Source: Neocallimastix lanati (nom. inval.)
Lineage: Eukaryota > Neocallimastigomycota > Neocallimastigomycetes > Neocallimastigales > Neocallimastigaceae
Reading direction: 5' to 3'
NCBI GenBank assembly: GCA_016946835.1
Contig: JACVTC010000011.1
Coordinates: 597,501-630,000 of the forward strand
DNA: 32,500 bases
Shown here: positions 26,000 to 32,500 of the stretch, piece by piece
How the letters are laid out: the number at the start of each line of letters is the position of its first letter
Numbering within the stretch: position 1 is the first letter of the stretch
Made by a program: the position numbers and the translations under genes
Notes under the pieces: generated by a model
What the model was told of the DNA's origin: nothing
The model's database searches: none
Seen by the model: the letters and a program-made list of their open reading frames with translations, nothing else

Positions 26000-26683
26000 A
26001 TTTTTCATTGAATCTTTGCCTGTAAAGAATTGAAAAATTACAGAAATAAATCTTTACCTTTTCTAGATGATCTCTTTTTGAAGTTTGCTATGATAATTGA
26101 ACAAAAAAATTCCTTGGATGTTTCTTTAGATTCAGAAAAGGATTATGATAATAATTTTTTTATTATTTTATATTGAGTGCTCTTCTTGGCGGGAGTTCAG
26201 TATATGAAAAAATTAAACTTAATAATGTGAAACAAAGACAATTAGTTGACAATATTTTTAAACAAAGTTCAACTTCGTCGACTGTTCCGTATTTTGTGGG
26301 GATTTCGGAGTTTCTAACATACGTAATATCATTAATTTGTCGATCTTTTAGACTGATGATGAAATGGTATTCCGTTGAATCTACCGTTACTAGGAGCGTA
26401 GATGTCAAAATGATAAGCCATGGATTTTCACCACCTGGTGAAAGATCTGATAAAGATTCCGTTGATAACACTAATACTGAAGTTATTACTCGCCATAATG
26501 GATGCGGTGTTATCATCGATGAATGGGAAAAGTTAGAAACGATTGCTTCTAACGTAATTTTATAATTATATAATATTTATAATATTTCATTTTTTCATTT
26601 CATGTATTTTTTTTTTTTTTTCGTTTAAATCATGTAATTTTATTATTATTATTATAAATTAAATAAAGTTATTCTCTAAAAAT
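26000..26683 (+). mobile_element. Non-LTR retrotransposon, copy 2 (shorter, diverged)
   Basis: This stretch aligns to copy 1 from inside the zinc knuckle. H-stop-I-F-A-C at 26006-26023 matches H-W-I-F-K-C, with TGG changed to TGA. CKELKNYRNKSLPFLDDLF matches CDALASFRWNSLNFIDDIY, and ALLGGSSVYEKIKLNN...QRQLVDNIFKQSS matches FLLGGTLVLNELHFDS...QRQLNELLFKGSS. Beyond that, VGISEFLTYVISLICRSF parallels VGLAEFLTSAIPIISSSF, and R/K-SVD-V is shared. The reading frame shifts at about 26165-26173. The last open stretch ends at TAA 26565, with AATAAA at 26662-26667 and an A-rich end running into (AAT)n. The copy is 5'-truncated and carries a nonsense codon and a frameshift. The two copies are clearly related but far from identical, so they are separate insertions or an old duplication. 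Confidence 0.7.
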
Positions 26684-26685
26684 AA

Positions 26686-26742
<57 letters not shown>
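26686..26742 (+). repeat. (AAT)n microsatellite after retroelement copy 2
   Basis: About 18 copies of a trinucleotide are followed by a T-run to about 26761. It starts where the A-rich tail of copy 2 ends, as expected if the tail of a LINE insertion seeded a microsatellite. Confidence 0.8.
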
Positions 26743-26836
26743 TTTTTTTTTTTTTTTTTTTGGTTCATGAGTAGAAACAAAAATTATTCTTATTTTGAAT
26801 TTATTATAATTGAAATGTTATATAATAATAAATTTG

Positions 26837-26912
26837 TTTATATGTTCCATCATTTTAAACTTTGGATGAGCTACTCTTTAATAATGAGGAAACGGAGATA
26901 ATTAAAAGAAAA
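26837..26912 (+). mobile_element. Third, very short remnant of the same retroelement
   Basis: The run ACTTTGGATGAGCTAC, then TTTAATAATGAGGAAACGGAGATAATTAAA, matches copy 1 at about 25391-25441 (TTAAATGAGCTACATTTCG onward) at roughly three-quarters identity by eye. The reading L-D-E-L-L-F-N-N-E-E corresponds to L-N-E-L-H-F-D-S-G-E. Only about 75 bp are recognisable and no 3' end is visible. Confidence 0.45.
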
Positions 26913-27246
26913 AAGTTTTTTTTTTTTTTTTTTTTTATAATCATTTTAAATAGAAAAATTAAGGATCAAAAAATAAAATTATTAAGGATTAATAAAAAAC
27001 TAAGGATCATAAAAAACTAAGGATAAATAAAACTTTTTTCTTACTTTTATCTATTCTGTAAGACAAGTATATATATATATATTAAAGGAGACAGAAATTT
27101 TTACTAATATTTAGTTGTTATAGGTCAATTAGAATGAAGATTAGAAGTTGAAAAGGTTAATATTTAATGAATAATATAATAAAATTTGTTATAAATTTCA
27201 ATTGTATATATGTATATATATATTTATTATTCTTATTATGATAGAA

Positions 27247-27292
<46 letters not shown>

Positions 27293-28009
27293 GAACTGAG
27301 CCATTTTTCAACAATTACTAAAGTTTATTATAAAATAGTATTAACATAATATTTTAAAATGTTTAATGAAAATATTAATAATAAAAAAAAAAAATTTTTT
27401 TTTTTTAAATGTATATTATATATATACTATTTGAATCATAAATTATATACTTAGGATAAATTTTAATAATAATTTATTTTATTTTTTTTAATATTTTGGT
27501 ATTAATAATTAATTTTAATATATTTTTAATATTAATACAAATTAAAAAATGAAGGTTAATCCTCTCCTCTAATAAAATAGGATTATGTTATAATTAATAT
27601 TTTATATAATTAACTAAAAAATATATATTTATATTTGACTTAGCAATTTCGTTTTAATTTTATTATTTTTATTTCCTAATAAAATTTCATTTTTTAATTG
27701 CCCCTATCATACTATTTTTATTTTCTTTTATTGTATTATTTTATTTTTTTTTTAAAAAAAAAAATAATAAATAAGATAAATAAATAGTTAATAAACTATT
27801 TTAATAATGTTTTTGAAAGGTAATATAATTTACTTTTTAATTATAAAGTCTTTTTAATAATAATTTAATAATTTATTTTTTTTTAATAATAAAAAAATGA
27901 ACAATTTTTAAAAATTAACTTTTACTATATATATATTTATTTTTTTATATGTTCCATTTTTATTGTTTTATTCCATTTATTCATAAAAAATAAATAACTT
28001 AAAGGTTTT
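26913..28009. other. AT-rich intergenic region upstream of the CHFR-like gene
   Basis: Three near-copies of AAAAAACTAAGGATAA-like sequence lie at 26960-27030 and a long (TA)n at 27250-27286. The rest is A/T-rich with poly(T) and poly(A). No exon with a plausible frame and splice borders was found. The CHFR-like promoter should lie in the last few hundred bases; nothing specific marks it. Confidence 0.5.
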
Positions 28010-30305
28010 ATGAAAAAATTGATAAATATTGACAATACCGATTCAAAACCATGGGGAGTATTGAAGTCTTTGAATGATAATTATAGTGATGTGGAATTAG
28101 TGAATAATATTTATATTTTTGGAAGAAAAAGTATTTATACTATCTTAAGTTTATTTATTATTTTTTTAACAGCCAATATATATATATATAACATAGTAGT
28201 AATATTTTAAAAAAAGATAATAATAAAAATTTCTAATTCGAAATTATTATTATTACTATTGCTATTTTTTTTTTTTATAAAATAAACCTGTATATATATA
28301 TGTTTATTTATTTTCTTTTATATAAAATGCTATAAAATAAAAAAAAAAAAAAAAAAAAAAAATGTAATATATATACAACAAGGTGATAATAATAATAATA
28401 GCGTAATTACCCTGACCGGCAATAAAATTTCACATCAACATTTTAGAATTTTTCTTTCTGAAAATAAAGCTCATATACAAGATATAAGTCGTAATGGTAC
28501 TTTTATTAATGGTGAGAATATTGGAAAAGGAAATATTGTAACCCTCAATGATAACGATATCATTCAATTAGGTCATTTAGGTAAACTCATTTTTTTTTTA
28601 GAAAAAACAAATAAAAGCAAATTGAATAATAAAAATGACAATAATACTATCAATAATAGTATTAATAAAAGTAAAAATGATATAAAGATAATTTTAATAA
28701 TAATCTCAATAAAATTTACATTATTCTCAAAAAAAATAATAAAATAAAAAATAGATATCAGTAAAAAAAAATTTTTCTTTTTTTTTTTTTTTTTGTAAAA
28801 AAGAACTATCAAATCTTAAAACCTTTTTTATTAACCTTGAATAAAAATATTTTTTTATATAATACTTTGATAAAAATATTATATACTATATATATACATA
28901 CATGTTTGTGTCAATATGTCTTCTAAAAGATGATATGCCGAAATACAAAGTAATCCTTTATGAAATTAATATGGAAACTAGTGATTCAGACTATTCTGAT
29001 GTGACGTTAGAGGATACGAGTGATACTGAACTTAATGAACATCATAAACGAATATTAAATAATAGTGTATATATAAATACTGTAAATTAGCAAATACATC
29101 TATACATATATATGTATAGATGAAGGAAAAAATATATTTTTCTCTTCTTATTCATTTCTACTTAAATATATATATATATTAATATTTTTTTACTTTTTTT
29201 TATTTTTATTTATTATATTTTATTTTATTTTATTTTTTTTTTCTATCTACCTTTCCATTCATATTTTTCATATTTTAATAATAAAAATGGAAATTATTCA
29301 AATTTTAATATATATTTTTTTGAATTAATATATATATATATATTTATTATATTTATTGTTATATATATATATATAATAAAAAAAAAATTTTTTTTATTTC
29401 AATCGCAATTAAATTAGAAGAAAATAAAAGGAGAAGATAAAGGAAAAGAAAAAATGGATGATATTTTAGATGATGAATTAAAATGTGGTAAGTTACATAT
29501 ATTTAAAATTTTATTTTATAATTATTATTGAAAAATAATTTTTTTTCTTTTTTTAATATTTTATTTTATTTTATTTTATTTATTTTATTTTATTTTATTT
29601 TATTTTATTTTATTTTATTTTATTTTATTTTATTTTATTTTATTTTATTTTATTTTATTTATTTTATTTTATTTTATTTTATTTTATTTTATTTTATTTT
29701 ATTTTATTTTATTTTATTTTATTTTATTTTATTTTATTTTATTTTATTTTATTTTATTTTATTTTATTTTATTTTATTTTATTTTATTTTATTTTATTTT
29801 ATTTTATTTTATTTTATTTTATTTTATTTTATTTTATTTTATTTTATTTTATTTTATTTTATTTTATTTTATTTTATTTTATTTTATTTTATTTTATTTT
29901 ATTTTATTTTATTTTATTTTATTTTATTTTATTTTATTTTATTTTATTTTATTTTATTTTATTTTATTTTATTTTATTTTATTTTATTTTATTTTATTTT
30001 ATTTTATTTTATTTTATTTTATTTTATTTTATTTTATTTTATTTTATTTTATTTTATTTTATTTTATTTTATTTTATTTTATTTTATTTTATTTTATTTT
30101 ATTTTATTTTATTTTATTTTATTTTATTTTATTTTATTTTATTTTATTTTATTTTATTTTATTTTATTTTATTTTATTTTATTTTATTTTATTTTATTTT
30201 ATTTTATTTTATTTTATTTTATTTTATTTTATTTTATTTTATTTTATTTTATTTTATTTTATTTTATTTTATTTTATATATCTAATAATTATATATTTAT
30301 AAAAC

Positions 30306-30336
<31 letters not shown>

Positions 30337-30674
30337 AAAAAAAAAAAAAAAAAAGGTATATGTTATGCCATTATGTATAATGCAACGACGTGTTCTCCTT
30401 GTATGCATTCATTCTGTGCAGGATGTCTAAGTCAGTGGTTAAAAAAGTAAATACTTTAATAAAATAATTTTTTTTTATATATTATAAATATTATATAATA
30501 ATATTAATATTATCATTAACTATATTTTATTATGCATATATATTTATATATATATATATATATTTTTTTTATTTATTTTATTTTATTTTATTTTATTCTT
30601 CACTATTAATATCAAAATATTATTTCTATTAATTACTATTACTATTACTATTATTGTTATTACTATTATTATTG

Positions 30675-30712
<38 letters not shown>

Positions 30713-30978
30713 TTTCATTATTTTATTTTATATTATTTTATAATTTAATAGTAGTTCGAAGGAATGTCCTCACTGTCGAACTAAAATCCGTGAAATTAGA
30801 AAAAATAATCAAACTGTAATATTTTTAAATAATAAAAAAAATTTTTTTAATAAACATTTATAATAAATACAAATATATATACAATTTATATATTATTTAT
30901 TATATATTATATATTAAAATAATTATTAAGAATAATATTATTAATGCCTTTTTAGAAGCTAATCCAGGTAATTTTTAA

Positions 30979-31026
<48 letters not shown>

Positions 31027-32118
31027 AAATAAATAGTTGAAATATATGTATAAAGTATTGAATAAATAAATTAACTAAGATTAAATATTATTTTATTATA
31101 ATTTTCATTAATATATATTAATATTTATTTTAAAATATTTATCAAATGATCTTTCAAATAATACTATTAATTAAGATAAAAAAAGACCTGACGATGAACT
31201 AGCTGATCTTGATGAATATGATACAATTAAAAATAATATTGTAAATATAATAAAAATAAAAATATAGAAGTATAATAAAAAAAATTTCTCATTACATATT
31301 ATTAAATAAATATATAATTTTTTAAAAAAAAAAAATAATATTTATTAATTTTATAATTATTTTTTTTCTTCTTCATATAAAATAAAGATACGATATGAAG
31401 AAAAAAATGGAAATGATATAAAATATCTTTATAAAAATGAATATGAATTTTATTATCTCAGTTGTCCAAATTGTCCTTCTTCCAATGAAAATAATGGAAA
31501 TAATGATATAGAAAATGATCAAGGTCATGGTGAAGATCCTACTCAAGTTCTTATTCGAAGGTATGAAGGACCTAATCAGGATGCCAATTACCGTGTAAAA
31601 AGGAAGGCTTTACCTCAATATGCAGATTATCGTTGTCCTCCACGTTCAGTTCATATTCTTTGTCATGCATGTCGACAACAAATGCCTTTAAGATGTAAAC
31701 CCTATCGTCCTCTTCATCAATTTGATAATGATGAAGAAGATGAGGACGATGAAGATAATGATGATGAAGATGATGATGATGATGATGATGAAAATGATAG
31801 TGATCAAATAAATACAAATAATGGAGCCAATAATAATAATATTGTTATTCTTCCTAATACAAATACAAATAACCATGAAAATCCTGATGGTATTGATCCA
31901 GATATTAATTTACCTGAAGCGTTGGATATTCCACAACAATGTAATAATAATAATAATTATAATATTATATATATATATATGATATTAATTTTTTTCTTTT
32001 TCTTTTTCTTTTCATTATTTATTTAATTTTAATTTATTTTGTTTTGTCTTGTATATATATATATATATATATAATTATTTATTTATATTTATTTTATAAC
32101 ATTTAATTAATTAATTTT

Positions 32119-32161
<43 letters not shown>

Positions 32162-32500
32162 TATGGGTGTAAAAATTACTACTGTGATAAATACATGGAA
32201 AATGGTTGTGAAAATATAACAGGAAGATTAGATAAATTTGAAGGTAAAAAAAAAAAAATTAAAATATGATATTAAAAGAAAGCAACTGATATTACAAAAA
32301 CTTTAAAATATGCTTTATAAAAAAAAAATTAAAATATGATATATAAGAAAAAAAAATTAAAATATGATATATAAGAAAAAAAAAATTAAAATATGATATA
32401 TAAGAAAAAAAAATTAAAATATGATATATAAAAAAAAAAAAATTAAAATATGATATATAAGAAAAAAAAAAAAAGAATTAAAATATGATATATAAGAAAA
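28010..32500 (+). CDS. CHFR-type FHA-RING E3 ubiquitin ligase (3' end outside window)
   Basis: Visible exons: 28010-28130, 28383-28670, 28930-29081, 29418-29487, 30356-30446, 30752-30815, 30931-30967, 31176-31240, 31388-31940, 32160-32243. All phases close over 508 codons and the gene runs out of the window. The FHA domain covers residues about 14-118: GR at 38-39, the phosphothreonine-pocket Ser57-x-x-His60 (KISHQHF), and Asn78-Gly79 (SRNGTFING). A C3HC4 RING follows: C210, C213, C226, H228, C231, C234, C246, C249 (CGICYAIMY, CSPCMHSFCAGC, CPHC). Then comes a CHFR-style Cys-rich region (YLSCPNCPSS, YRCPPRSVHILCHACRQ, QQCYGCKNYYCD) with an Asp/Glu run in the middle. CHFR in animals and Dma1/Chf in fungi use FHA and RING to ubiquitylate mitotic and septation regulators. 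The Cys-rich tail points to CHFR rather than Dma. The start fits because the conserved P-W-G-x-L of the FHA follows closely. The exon 2/3 junction (28670/28930) is the least certain because that linker is not conserved. Confidence 0.9.
29488..30355 (+). repeat. 868-bp intron dominated by a (TTTTA)n array
   Basis: From about 29557 to 30277 the intron is a nearly pure TTTTA pentanucleotide array of about 140 units, with only a few interruptions near its 5' end. It is followed by (AAAAC)n at 30300-30335 and a poly(A) run ending right at the AG acceptor (30354-30355). It splits the RING codons between Cys210 and Ile212. On the plus strand all three frames through the array are free of stops, giving a spurious 300-codon Phe/Ile/Leu/Tyr ORF. 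On the minus strand TAA recurs. Confidence 0.95.
30969..31024 (+). repeat. Poly(A) tract within a CHFR-like intron
   Basis: A run of about 44 consecutive A lies just after the donor that ends exon 7. Similar long A-runs occur in calpain introns (about 17891-17937) and before the last CHFR exon (32123-32158). Confidence 0.85.
31715..31806 (+). other. Acidic Asp/Glu tract inside the CHFR Cys-rich region
   Basis: About 30 residues, nearly all Asp, Glu or Asn, are encoded in frame by GAT/GAA repeats in exon 9. They are followed by an Asn/Thr-rich linker and then D-I-P-Q-Q-C. The tract separates the CHAC motif from the next Cys cluster. The minus-strand ORFs rich in His or Ile over the same DNA are shadows of this repeat. 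Confidence 0.8.
32244..32500 (+). repeat. About 29-bp tandem minisatellite at the start of the last visible CHFR intron
   Basis: The core TTAAAATATGATATATAAGA, followed by a run of 8-13 A, recurs about six times from 32325 to the window end, with a first diverged copy at about 32255-32275. It starts a few bases after the GTAAAA donor at 32244. Its far end is not visible. Confidence 0.85.

Noticed and set aside
26163-26516. 117-codon minus-strand ORF over retroelement copy 2
   Set aside because: It is the antisense of the plus-strand match to copy 1, with no recognisable feature.
28902-29090. Stand-alone 62-codon gene
   Set aside because: Part of it fits as exon 3 of the CHFR-like gene in correct phase (AAAAG acceptor at 28928-28929, GTAAAT donor at 29082). 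The first nine codons are probably intron.
29528-30430. 300-codon ORF of repeated Phe/Tyr/Ile/Leu
   Set aside because: It is the translation of the (TTTTA)n intron array and ends out of frame with the RING exon it overlaps.
31572-31876. His-rich and Ile-rich minus-strand ORFs
   Set aside because: They are antisense of the GAT/GAA acidic tract in CHFR exon 9, which is in frame with conserved Cys motifs on both sides.
1-32500. tRNA, rRNA or other structured RNA genes
   Set aside because: Nothing with tRNA A/B-box sequence or an rRNA-like GC island was seen by eye. A covariance-model scan (tRNAscan-SE, Infernal) would be decisive.

Overview
The window is nuclear DNA of an intron-rich, extremely AT-rich eukaryote, with long homopolymer and microsatellite tracts between and inside genes. 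It carries a giant ASH-domain protein of the ciliary/axonemal type beside a PalB/calpain-7 homologue and a CHFR-type ubiquitin ligase. An early-diverging flagellated fungus, most likely an anaerobic gut fungus (Neocallimastigomycota), fits best. That assignment is inferred from composition and gene content, not from a database match. All coding exons read in the standard genetic code. I rebuilt the genes by hand from exon frame, GT..AG borders and phase. In all four, phase closes exactly across every intron, a strong internal check.

Layout: (1) Positions <1-13283, minus strand: one giant gene in 11 visible exons, at least 3889 codons and open at its 3' end. It has a helical N-terminus, about 20 beta-sandwich ASH/MSP-like repeats and a long charged low-complexity tail. 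(2) Positions 13284-14235: AT-rich divergent intergenic region. (3) Positions 14236-15734, plus: CSL4/EXOSC1, the exosome cap subunit, 7 exons, 187 aa, with an 11-nt micro-exon. (4) Positions 15735-16968: mostly empty, with one orphan Cys-rich ORF. (5) Positions 16969-24046, plus: calpain-7/PalB-like protease, 30 exons, 944 aa, two MIT domains, intact Cys-His-Asn triad, and an apparent third C-terminal C2-like domain. (6) Positions 24541-26912: a 14-bp satellite, then three decayed, 5'-truncated pieces of one non-LTR retrotransposon family. (7) Positions 26913-28009: AT-rich intergenic. (8) Positions 28010->32500, plus: CHFR-like E3 ligase with FHA, RING and Cys-rich regions, 10 visible exons, cut by the window end. 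One of its introns holds about 720 bp of (TTTTA)n.

The genes are unrelated housekeeping or cell-biology genes: axoneme, RNA decay, ESCRT-linked proteolysis and mitotic ubiquitylation. I see no operon-like or multi-gene system. The most novel elements are the architecture of the giant ASH protein, the extended calpain, and the retroelement family with its unusual C-terminal domain.
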